A stretch of 64,000 nt of DNA from Salinigranum salinum (lineage in GTDB: Archaea; Halobacteriota; Halobacteria; Halobacteriales; Haloferacaceae). The translations under genes were made by a program, and so were the position numbers. Location of the stretch: the NCBI RefSeq assembly GCF_009176545.1, contig NZ_VTOJ01000002.1, positions 1,054,001 to 1,118,000 of the forward strand. Direction: 5' to 3'. Below the pieces are notes generated by a model that worked only from the letters and a program-made list of their open reading frames with translations, had not been told where the DNA came from and searched no databases. How positions within the stretch are numbered: the stretch's first letter is position 1; each line of letters starts with the position of its first letter. Of the stretch, positions 43,401 to 51,395 are shown in pieces.

Positions 43401-44456
43401 TCAGAACCGGTCGCGGAGGTCGGCGACGACGGCCTCGGTGCCGGCGTCGCCGCCGAGGTCGGGCGTCCGCGGTGCCGTCCCGTCCGCGAGTTGGGCGGCC
43501 ACCGCGTCCCAGAGGTCGGTCGCGGCCGTCGCCTCCCCGAGGTGGTCGTACAGCATCGAGACCGACAGCACCGTCGCCAGCGGGTTGGCGACCCCCTGGC
43601 CCGTGATGTCCGGTGCGCTCCCGTGGACGGGCTCGAACATCGACGGCGAGTGCCCCTCGACGTTGATGTTCGCGGAGGGAGCCAGTCCCATGCTCCCGCT
43701 GACGATGGCGCCGATGTCGGTGAGGATGTCGCCGAAGAGGTTCGAGGCGACGATCACGTCGAACTCGTCGGGACGCCGAACCAGATCCATCGAGGCGGCG
43801 TCGACGAGCAGCCGTTCGACCTCGACGTCGGGGTACTCCTCTGCGACCTCCTCGACGATCTGGTCCCAGAACACCATCCCGTACGCCTGCGCGTTCGACT
43901 TGGTGACGTTCGTCAGGTAGCCCTCGCGCTCTGTCGCCGCCTCGAACGCGGCGCGGACGATCGCCTCGGTTCCCTGCCGGGTGTAGACGGCGGTCTGGAT
44001 CGCCACCTCGTGATCGTAGCCGCGGTGTTCGTGCCCGCCGATGTCGGCGTACTCGCCCTCCGTGTTCTCGCGGAAGACGACGAAGTCGATGTCGCCGCCG
44101 CCGTAGCCGCGGAGGGGGCTCTCGACGCCCTCGAACAGCACCGAGGGCCGCTTGCACACCTGCTGGTCGAACGACTTCCTGATCGGGAGCATCATCCCCC
44201 TGAGCGTCACGTGGTCGGGGATCTCCGGGTGGCCGACGGCGCCGAGGAGGATCGCGTCGAACGGTTCGAGCGTCTCGATCGCGTCGTCGGGCATCATCGC
44301 CCCCTCGGTGAGGTAGCGTTCGCTCCCCCAGTCGTATCTCGTGGTCTCGACCGAGAAGCCGTGTCTGTCGGCCGCGTCTTCGAGGAGCGGAAGCGTCGCG
44401 TCCACGACCTCCACGCCGATACCGTCGCCTGGAAGGAGTGCGATCTCGTAAGGCAC
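43401..44456 (-). CDS. Tartrate/D-malate dehydrogenase-type decarboxylating enzyme
   Basis: The 351-residue protein belongs to the isocitrate/isopropylmalate dehydrogenase family: LPGDGIGVEVV at the start, LLGAVGHPEIPD, FRENTEGEYADIGG (substrate phosphate/carboxylate loop), TKSNAQAYGMVFW and the metal-binding FDVIVASNLFGDILTD. The R-G-M-M-L-P-I-R pattern and the absence of isocitrate Ser or leucine-pathway partners match TtuC/DmlA-type tartrate or D-malate dehydrogenases. It is the last enzyme gene of the strand set that includes the sugar ABC importer (start 90 bases after the ATPase gene). It may therefore process a dicarboxylic sugar acid. Confidence 0.85.
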   Translation of the reverse strand: MPYEIALLPGDGIGVEVVDATLPLLEDAADRHGFSVETTRYDWGSERYLTEGAMMPDDAIETLEPFDAILLGAVGHPEIPDHVTLRGMMLPIRKSFDQQVCKRPSVLFEGVESPLRGYGGGDIDFVVFRENTEGEYADIGGHEHRGYDHEVAIQTAVYTRQGTEAIVRAAFEAATEREGYLTNVTKSNAQAYGMVFWDQIVEEVAEEYPDVEVERLLVDAASMDLVRRPDEFDVIVASNLFGDILTDIGAIVSGSMGLAPSANINVEGHSPSMFEPVHGSAPDITGQGVANPLATVLSVSMLYDHLGEATAATDLWDAVAAQLADGTAPRTPDLGGDAGTEAVVADLRDRF

Positions 44457-44545
44457 ACCACACCATCACGAAGCGTGGTAAAAAGCGTTCCCCCCCCACC
44501 GGCTGGCACGTGGCCGTCGACGGCCCGTCGGGCGATCGTGGGCGA

Positions 44546-45703
44546 TCAGACCTGCTGTTCGATCGTCTGCGGCGCCTCCTCGGCGCGGTTGTGGCCGTGG
44601 ACGACCGCCTCCTCCGTGTCACGGTCGAACAGGTGGAGATCGGCCTCGTCGAACGTGATCCGGACGGTATCGCCGATCTCGGGCTCGATCTCGACGGGCG
44701 TGCGAACCCGGCACTCCTGGCCGGCCAGATCCAAGTAGAGGAAGTTGTCCGAACCGATGACCTCGACGACGTCGACCGTCGCCTCGAACGACTTCTCGGC
44801 CGGTGCGTCCTCGTCCACCCGGAGGTTCTCCGGGCGAATCGCGAGGATGTACTCGCCCGTCCCCGCGTCGATGGTGTCGACGAGTTCCGTCGACACCGCG
44901 TACTCGAAGCCGTCGCCGACGAGCGTCCCGGTCCCGTCACCCGCGACGTCGAGCGAGACGTCGAAGAAGTTCATCGACGGCGAGCCGATGAAGTCCGCCA
45001 CGAACGCGTTCGCTGGGCGGTAGTAGACGTCCTTCGGCGTCCCGACCTGCTGGAGCCGCCCGTTGTCGAGGATGACGATCCGGTCGGCCATCGTCATCGC
45101 CTCCTCCTGGTCGTGCGTGACGTAGATGGTCGTGATCCCGAGCTCGGTGTGGATGCGCGCCAGCTCCGTCCGCATGTGCTTGCGGAGCTGTGCGTCGAGG
45201 TTCGACAGCGGCTCGTCGAAGAGGAACACGGAGGGCTCGCGGACGATGGCACGACCGGTCGCGACGCGCTGTTGCTGGCCGCCCGAGAGGCTGCCGGGCT
45301 TCTTGTCGAGCAGGTCCTCGATCCCCATCATCTCGGCGGCCTCGACGACGCGCCGGTCGATCTCTTCCTCCTGGAGGTCGGTGCTCAGGTTCAGCCCGTA
45401 CGCCATGTTCTGCCGGACGGTCTTGTGCGGGTAGAGCGCGTACGACTGGAACACCATCGCGATGTCCCGGTCGCGCGGCGAGAGCTCGTTCACCCGTGTC
45501 CCGTCGAGTTTGATCTCCCCGTCGGTGATCGTCTCCAGCCCGGCCAGCATCCGGAGCGTCGTCGACTTCCCACAGCCGGAGGGGCCGACGAACACCACGA
45601 ACTCACCGTCCGGGATGTCTAACGACAGCTCCTCGACCGCGACGATCGGTCCCGAGCTGTCCTCGAACACCTTTGTCACGTCGTTGAATTCTACACGTGC
45701 CAT
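44546..45703 (-). CDS. Sugar-type ABC transporter ATPase (MalK/UgpC family)
   Basis: The 385-residue ATPase has Walker A GPSGCGKST (about 39-47), the Q-loop FQSYALYPH, the signature LSGGQQQR, Walker B VFLFDEPLSNLDA and the switch H in YVTHDQEEAM. A TOBE-type C-terminal domain (about 235-385) is typical of carbohydrate importers. The ATG at 45703 was chosen; a TTG at 45718 would add five residues. An AT-rich promoter-like palindrome lies 32 bases upstream, so the ATPase may be expressed independently of the permeases, which are 272 bases away. Confidence 0.95.
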   Translation of the reverse strand: MARVEFNDVTKVFEDSSGPIVAVEELSLDIPDGEFVVFVGPSGCGKSTTLRMLAGLETITDGEIKLDGTRVNELSPRDRDIAMVFQSYALYPHKTVRQNMAYGLNLSTDLQEEEIDRRVVEAAEMMGIEDLLDKKPGSLSGGQQQRVATGRAIVREPSVFLFDEPLSNLDAQLRKHMRTELARIHTELGITTIYVTHDQEEAMTMADRIVILDNGRLQQVGTPKDVYYRPANAFVADFIGSPSMNFFDVSLDVAGDGTGTLVGDGFEYAVSTELVDTIDAGTGEYILAIRPENLRVDEDAPAEKSFEATVDVVEVIGSDNFLYLDLAGQECRVRTPVEIEPEIGDTVRITFDEADLHLFDRDTEEAVVHGHNRAEEAPQTIEQQV

Positions 45704-45734
45704 GCTAATATCGCTCAACCGCTGGTTTGCTTCT

Positions 45735-45748
45735 CTATTATTTAATAG
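45735..45748 (-). promoter_or_regulatory. Palindrome CTATTA-TT-TAATAG in ATPase promoter
   Basis: A perfect 6-2-6 inverted repeat in an AT-rich island, 32-45 nt upstream of the ABC ATPase start. On the coding strand it contains TTAAATAA, which could be the TATA element itself. Its overlap with a likely promoter suggests either a repressor site or simply a symmetric TATA region. Confidence 0.4.
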
Positions 45749-45975
45749 TGTCTCATTGGCCAGGCGTTCGCGTCACCCTCCGGCCGACCGATCGGAGTGG
45801 TACTGGGTCGTCAGGACAGGCACACGCGAAGACGGCGGCAACGACCGCCGGAGCCGGAGTCTGTGTCTCGACGGACCGAACCAGAGCGAACTGAACCAGA
45901 CCGAGCAGAGAGCGGCCGTCGTCCGGCGAGGTCCAGCGAGAGAATCCGAGAGCGAGCCGAAACGGGGAGTTGCGC

Positions 45976-46809
45976 TTACACCCCGCCGAGCCCCTCGCCG
46001 ACGTAGCGCTGGGAGAGGCCGTAGAAGACGACCGGCGGCGCGACGAGGAGGACGACGGCGGCCATCAGGATGTTCCACTCGCGGAGCACGTCGCTCCCGA
46101 GGATGAAGTGGATCGCCACGGTCGCGGTGCGGACGTCCTCGTCGCTGGTGAGGACGAACACCCAGAGGAAGTTGTTCCACGCGGTGAGGAACGCGAACAG
46201 CGCGGCCGCGCCGACGGCGGGGGCCGACAGCGGGAGCACGATGCGGAGGAACGCCCCGATCTCCGTGTGGCCGTCGATGAGCGCGGCCTCCTCGATGTTC
46301 TCGGGGATGCCCTGCCGGAAGAAGCCCTGGAGCAGCCAGATCGTCTGCGGCAGGACGAAGATCGACAGCGCGATGATGATCCCGGTGAGCGTGTTGATCA
46401 GCCCCAGGACGAAGAACACCTCGTACACCGGGATCGTGATGACGATCCACGGGAACATGATCGTGAAGACGGCGGTGTAGAACAGCAGCTTCCGTCCGGG
46501 GAAGTCCAGTCGGGCGAACGCGTACGCGCCGGGGATCGAGAAGAGCAGCGAGATGACCGTCGCGGAGATCGAGACGACGATGCTGTTGCGGAAGAACGTC
46601 ACGAAGTCGAACTGTTCCCAGATCCGGCCGTACGCCTGGAGCGTGATGTTCTCCAGTGCCGGGATGATGCCGACGCTCGGGTCGATCGCCGCGAAGTTCG
46701 TCAGGAACGACGTCCGGGCGACCCAGTAGTACGGCACCAGCGCGAACAGCGCGAAGACGGCGAGCGCGGCGTACAGCAGGACTCGGGAACGGCGGGTTTC
46801 GTTGATCAT
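45976..46809 (-). CDS. ABC sugar permease (MalG type)
   Basis: A 277-residue inner-membrane permease with six helices and the EAA motif EEAALIDGHTEIGAFLRIVLP (about 185-200), the docking site for the ATPase. The final helices lie near 218-240 and 248-268. The start overlaps the stop of the upstream permease (TGATG). Together with the MalF-like partner it forms the transmembrane pore of a carbohydrate importer. Confidence 0.93.
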   Translation of the reverse strand: MINETRRSRVLLYAALAVFALFALVPYYWVARTSFLTNFAAIDPSVGIIPALENITLQAYGRIWEQFDFVTFFRNSIVVSISATVISLLFSIPGAYAFARLDFPGRKLLFYTAVFTIMFPWIVITIPVYEVFFVLGLINTLTGIIIALSIFVLPQTIWLLQGFFRQGIPENIEEAALIDGHTEIGAFLRIVLPLSAPAVGAAALFAFLTAWNNFLWVFVLTSDEDVRTATVAIHFILGSDVLREWNILMAAVVLLVAPPVVFYGLSQRYVGEGLGGV

Positions 46810-47750
46810 CAGACGTACAGCTCCTCCTCGTCCTGGATCACGGTGACGTAGAAGATGGCGGTCGTCATCGAGATGAGGATCATCGCCATGCCCAGCGTGT
46901 ACGCCCGCGCGAAGTTGAGGTTGACGTACGCCGTCTCGTACGTGAGGATGCTCATCAGCATCGTCCGCGTGCCGGGGCCACCCCCCGTGAGCTCGAACGG
47001 CTGGGCGAACTCGGCGACGTTCCACGCCGTCCGGAGCGCGAGGATGATGATGGTCGGCGTGACGAGGTGCGGGAGCGTGACGTCACGGAACCGTCGGAGC
47101 CGTCCCGCCCCGGCCAGCGCGGCGGCCTCGTACTGTTCGCGGGGGATGCCGACGATGGCGGCGGCGTAGATGATGCCCGCGTAGCCGTAGTCGTGCCACG
47201 ACTGGGCGACGATGAGCGACACGTAGGGCCAGACCCCGTCGGCGAGGAACGCGGGCGCGTCCATCCCGAGGAAGTCCGAGACGATCACCGGCATGAGCCC
47301 GAAGTCGCTGTTGAGGAACCACATCCAGATGACACCGCCCGCGAGCGGTGCCGAGAAGTACGGCGACATGATGATCGCGCTCGTCCAGTCGCGCCAGCCG
47401 GCCCGGAGTTCGCTCAACAGGAGCGCCGCGAAGAGCCCGATGACGAGCTGGAGGAACGTCGTGCCGAAGACGAACAGCAGAGTCCAGCCGAAGGCGAAGT
47501 GAAAGAGGTCGTTCGTCAGGAGCCACACGTAGTTGTCGAGACCGACGAACGAGCCGCCGGCACCGAGCCGTGTGTTCGTGAACGTGAGCCAGATGCCCCT
47601 GACGATGGGGAAGTAGAACAGCAGCGTGAACATCACGAACGTGGGGAGGATGAACAGGTAGCCGATCCAGTGCTCGCGGAGGCGGTCGACGATAGTCGTC
47701 TCCTCCATCCCGTACTTCTGTCTGATGTGTTGTGCGGTTTGCTGTGACAC
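46809..47750 (-). CDS. ABC sugar permease (MalF type)
   Basis: The GTG at 47750 gives 313 residues; an internal ATG (MEETTIVDRL) 14 codons in is the alternative start. Six helices are visible, with the EAA loop EQYEAAALAGAGRLRRFRDV near 215-232. The permease follows the substrate-binding lipoprotein gene by 134 bases and overlaps the second permease by 1 bp, the usual order for CUT1-type carbohydrate uptake systems. Confidence 0.93.
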   Translation of the reverse strand: MSQQTAQHIRQKYGMEETTIVDRLREHWIGYLFILPTFVMFTLLFYFPIVRGIWLTFTNTRLGAGGSFVGLDNYVWLLTNDLFHFAFGWTLLFVFGTTFLQLVIGLFAALLLSELRAGWRDWTSAIIMSPYFSAPLAGGVIWMWFLNSDFGLMPVIVSDFLGMDAPAFLADGVWPYVSLIVAQSWHDYGYAGIIYAAAIVGIPREQYEAAALAGAGRLRRFRDVTLPHLVTPTIIILALRTAWNVAEFAQPFELTGGGPGTRTMLMSILTYETAYVNLNFARAYTLGMAMILISMTTAIFYVTVIQDEEELYV

Positions 47751-47884
47751 GGTTGCTTCGGTGTCTACGGGGGTAATTAAAAAACGTTTGGGAACCCGTT
47801 CGGATTCGGGGAGAACGCCGAGCGCCGAGCGACGCTGGGGCCGTCCGTCCGAGCCCGAAGAAAGCCGGGTGTGGGGCCGTCCGG

Positions 47885-49492
47885 TTACCGTCCGAGCCGC
47901 TCTTCGATGCGCTGGCGGACGAGACCGGGCGTCTCCTCCATCGTGTGCTGACCGGCGATGGCCTGGCTGATCGTCTCGTTGATGTCGGTCCACCGGATCG
48001 GGTCCGTCTCCCTGACGTCCCACGCCGCGCCGGTGGTCGAGTACTGCGTGCCGTACGTGTCGGCGTTCCGGTACGCCTGCTCGGTGCTCTGCGCCAGGTC
48101 GTACTCGTCGAGGATCGCCTGCAGCTTGGGCTGGAGACCCGGCAGCGACTCGTAATGCTCGCCCCACGCCGGCAGGACGAACTCGTTGTCGCTCAGCAGG
48201 AACATGTTGAGCGCCCACGCCGCGTTCTGCTGGGCGTCGCTGGCCTCGAAGACGGTCTGCTGCTGTTCGAGCGACCACATGTGGCCGCCGTGCTCGCCCT
48301 CGACGCCCTCGAGGTCGCTGATGCCGAAGTTGCTCCCGAACTCGGGGTCGACCTTCGGGTGCGGCAGGAGCATGAAGTCGCCCTCGCCGTCCTGCCAGCC
48401 GAACTGGACGTCCTCCTTGACGGCGCGCCAGCGGTTGGCGGTCGGGGTGGCGTAGTTGAACGACGCCACGCGGTCGGTCAGCATGAGCGACGGGATCTCC
48501 TCGTCACCGCGCGAGGCGGACTCGGAGCTGCTGAACTCCGTAGCCATCTTGACGCACGTCTTGATCATCCCGTCGGTCTTGCCGCGGTCCTCGTGGTCCT
48601 CGTTGGCCACGACGATGGTGTTGTCGCCGCCCTCGCCGCGCATCCACGGGTCCGTGCCGTCGGTGTACGCCGTCCGCGCGTATCCCCAGTACGACTCGAG
48701 GTCGCCGGGGACGCCGGTCTCCTCGTAGGCGATGGTGTCCATCTGCTCGTCGATCGCCCGGACCGCTTCGAGGAAGCCACTCCACGTCGCCAGGTCCTCG
48801 AACGGGTCGCTGACGCCGACCTGGCTGAAGATGCTCGGCCGGATGCCGAGGTTGCTGTTCGTCATCCGCATCGCACCGCCGGACCACCACTCGCCGCGGT
48901 ACTGCGCGGATTCGACGTTCGCGGCGGTGAAGTCGTCCGGCAGGTTCGACGTGCTCTCGATGAACGGCGCGTGGTCGGGGACCTGTCCGTCGAGGTAGAA
49001 CTGGAGGCCGCCACCGCCGGATTCGGCGAACGTCGGCGGGTTCCCCGACGACACCGTCGAGGCGAGCTTCGACCGGATGTCGCCGTAGGAGGCAGTCTGC
49101 AGCTCGACCGTCACGTTGCCCTGCTTCTCCTCGAAGACGCCCATCATCTCCTGGAAGTGGTTGCTGATCGAGGAGTTCTCGGCCGCCTGCGCGTTCAGGT
49201 AGTCGACCGTGACGCTCTCGGAGCCACCGGAGTCGGAGCTGTCCGAGTCCATGTCGCCCGAGTCGCCGTCGCCGGAGCCACCGTCGCCGGAGCCCGAGCC
49301 GCCATCACCGCCGTCGCCGCCGTCGCCGCCGTCGCCGCTGTCGCCGCCCGTACAGCCGGCGAGCGCACCGAGCGCACCCACGCTCGCCGCGGCTGCCGTC
49401 GACTGCATGAACCGGCGCCGGGAGGGCGTCTCGGCTGTCTCGTCTTCTCCGTCGGCTCTGCTGCTCTGCCTGTCCATGTCACGACGTGACAT
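47885..49492 (-). CDS. Tat-exported sugar-binding lipoprotein of ABC transporter
   Basis: The 535-residue protein has a Tat signal (SRRRFMQS, then a hydrophobic run AAAASVGALGALAG) ending in a lipobox cysteine (GALAGC), so it is secreted folded and lipid-anchored. A long Asp/Gly/Ser linker (about 50-90) is typical of haloarchaea. The mature domain shows the family-1 extracellular solute-binding fold (NVTVELQTASYGDIRSKL, TFAESGGGGLQFYL). Start choice: the ATG at 49492 lies about 27 nt after the TATA-like TTTATTATG (49517-49525); a second ATG five codons in is possible. It captures the sugar outside and passes it to the two permeases downstream. Confidence 0.92.
   Translation of the reverse strand: MSRRDMDRQSSRADGEDETAETPSRRRFMQSTAAAASVGALGALAGCTGGDSGDGGDGGDGGDGGSGSGDGGSGDGDSGDMDSDSSDSGGSESVTVDYLNAQAAENSSISNHFQEMMGVFEEKQGNVTVELQTASYGDIRSKLASTVSSGNPPTFAESGGGGLQFYLDGQVPDHAPFIESTSNLPDDFTAANVESAQYRGEWWSGGAMRMTNSNLGIRPSIFSQVGVSDPFEDLATWSGFLEAVRAIDEQMDTIAYEETGVPGDLESYWGYARTAYTDGTDPWMRGEGGDNTIVVANEDHEDRGKTDGMIKTCVKMATEFSSSESASRGDEEIPSLMLTDRVASFNYATPTANRWRAVKEDVQFGWQDGEGDFMLLPHPKVDPEFGSNFGISDLEGVEGEHGGHMWSLEQQQTVFEASDAQQNAAWALNMFLLSDNEFVLPAWGEHYESLPGLQPKLQAILDEYDLAQSTEQAYRNADTYGTQYSTTGAAWDVRETDPIRWTDINETISQAIAGQHTMEETPGLVRQRIEERLGR
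49476..49492. promoter_or_regulatory. 17-bp near-perfect palindrome at the start of the binding-protein gene
   Basis: ATGTCACG-A-CGTGACAT, symmetric on both arms around a central base. It runs from the first ATG of the lipoprotein gene to the second possible ATG. Placed about 25 nt downstream of the TATA-like element, it covers the expected transcription start and is a good operator candidate for a substrate-responsive repressor of the ABC genes. Confidence 0.5.
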
Positions 49493-49725
49493 TATGATAC
49501 AACCTGAGGGCAGGATCATAATAAATGTTCCTCACTGTCCGCGTCGGAACCGTCTGACGGGCGTCACCCGCCCGTTCGGGCCAGTGGGTGGAGCCGTTCG
49601 AGGCCACCCGAGAGCCAAGGCGGGTTCGAGCCTCGGCGGGCGTGAAGCCGAGACCCCCCGGCGAGGGCGGACCGGCGACCCTCGGTCCCGCACACTTATA
49701 TCGGGCGCTCCCCGAGCCACGGGCG

Positions 49726-51291
49726 ATGAACGACGCACGCGAGGAGTTGCTGGCCGACGTCCGTCGCGTCTGCGACCTCGTGGGGACGATGGTCGGACCG
49801 TTCGGGACGAACAAGCTCGTCGTCGAACCCGGCGGTCGCGTGACGACCACGTCGTCGACCAGCCTCTTTCTCGACCGACTGGCGCTGGACGACCCGGCGA
49901 CGCTGCTCTTGCGGCAGGCGGCGAACGACTTCCGCGACACCCACGGCGACGGGGCGACGACGCTCGTCCTCCTGACGGGGGCGCTGCTCGACGCCAGCGA
50001 GGAGCTCGTCGAACGAGGTCTCCACCCGACGGCCGTCGCTCGTGGCTACCGGACGGCGCTCGACGTCGCACGGGAGCGTCTCGATGCACGCGCGCGACCC
50101 CTCTCGCTCGTCGGCGGGGAGGCGGTCGCCCGGACGGCCCTGACGGGGACGCGCAACCCCGCGGCCAGAGCCCGGATCAGCGCCGACGTGACCGAGGCGG
50201 TGGCCGCAGTGTCGGCGGCGGCCGGGCCGGGTGTCGGCCCGGAGAACGTCTCGGTCCTCGGACGTATCGGCGGATCGGGGGAGACGGAACTCGTCCACGG
50301 GGTCGTGATCGAGACACCGCCGGTCTCCGAGGCGATGCCCCGCCGCCTCCCCGACGCGGGCGTCGCCCTCCTCTCGTCGACGGTCGACGTCCCGAAGCTC
50401 GGCGGGCTGACCGACGAGGGATCCACGACGCGCTCGCTCGACGTGGACAGCTTCGAGGATCGAGCCGCCATCGGCGAGTACGAACGCGAGGAGTTCCGTC
50501 GACGGCTCTCGGCGGCGGTCGACGCCGGCTGTCGGTTCGTCGCCACCGAGGGCGGCGTCAACGACCGCGTCGAGGCGCTGCTCGCCGATGCGGGGATCAC
50601 GGCGATCCAGCGCGTCGACGACGACGTGATGCGACGGCTGGTCCGGGCCACGGGCGGGCAGGTCGTCCCGTCGCTCGCCGACGTCACGAGCGAGACGCTC
50701 GGGCGGGGAGACGTTCGCGTCGAACGGCTCGCCGGCCGCGAGTTCGTCTACGTCGAGGCCGACCGATCGCCGACGTACACGTTCGTCTGCCGGGCACCGG
50801 ATCCGCGCTCGGTCTCCGCGTTCGAGGGGAGCGTCGAGAGCGCAGTCGCCGCCGTCTTCCGCGCGACCGCCGACGACCGCGTCCTCCCCGGCGGTGGCGC
50901 GACCGAGATCGATCTCGAACGCGCGGTGAGAGACGCCGCCACTCGGACCGGCGGGGCCGAACAGCTGGCCATCGAGGCGTTCGGGCGGGCGCTCGCCGAC
51001 CTCCCGCGCCGGCTCGCGGTCAGTGCCGGTCTCGACGGCTGGTCCGGGGTGATCCAGCTCCGCGTTGCACACCACGAGGGGCGCTCGTCGATGGGTGTCG
51101 ACGCCCTCCACGGGGAGATCCGGGACGTCCTCGACGACGACCCGATCGTCGAACCGCTCGGGCTGAAGCGCGACGTGCTCGACGCCGCGACCGACCTCGC
51201 GGTGCAACTGCTGCGGATCGACGAGCGACTCCCCGCGAACGACCTCACCGACGACGACCGCGTCGCTGGCGGTCCGGCGGTGGGGGGCTGA
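49726..51291 (+). CDS. Divergent group II chaperonin (thermosome)-like paralogue
   Basis: The 521-residue protein aligns with thermosome/TCP-1 subunits. The phosphate loop is GPFGTNKLVV (usual GPKGMDKML), the next motif DGATTLVLLTG (usual DGTTT) and the C-terminal equatorial motif LPGGGATEIDLE (usual PGGGAVE). Identity is low, so it is a specialised paralogue. The conserved Asp of GDG is kept and the usual ATP-binding Lys of GPKG is Phe. The ATG at 49726 lies about 25 nt from a TATA-like CTTATATC. The gene is convergent with a second chaperonin-like gene 105 bases away. Confidence 0.85.
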   Translation: MNDAREELLADVRRVCDLVGTMVGPFGTNKLVVEPGGRVTTTSSTSLFLDRLALDDPATLLLRQAANDFRDTHGDGATTLVLLTGALLDASEELVERGLHPTAVARGYRTALDVARERLDARARPLSLVGGEAVARTALTGTRNPAARARISADVTEAVAAVSAAAGPGVGPENVSVLGRIGGSGETELVHGVVIETPPVSEAMPRRLPDAGVALLSSTVDVPKLGGLTDEGSTTRSLDVDSFEDRAAIGEYEREEFRRRLSAAVDAGCRFVATEGGVNDRVEALLADAGITAIQRVDDDVMRRLVRATGGQVVPSLADVTSETLGRGDVRVERLAGREFVYVEADRSPTYTFVCRAPDPRSVSAFEGSVESAVAAVFRATADDRVLPGGGATEIDLERAVRDAATRTGGAEQLAIEAFGRALADLPRRLAVSAGLDGWSGVIQLRVAHHEGRSSMGVDALHGEIRDVLDDDPIVEPLGLKRDVLDAATDLAVQLLRIDERLPANDLTDDDRVAGGPAVGG

Positions 51292-51395
51292 GCGAGACGA
51301 CCCGACAGCGAGGACGCGGAGACGAATCCCAGGGTCGACCCTTCGTCGCGGCGCGAACGAGACGGACGGGGCGGACGGTGCCAGCGAAGGGCGAC

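Noticed and set aside
45704-45718. TTG start at 45718 for the ABC ATPase
   Set aside because: The ATG at 45703 begins exactly at the family's N-terminus and leaves a better distance to the AT-rich promoter.
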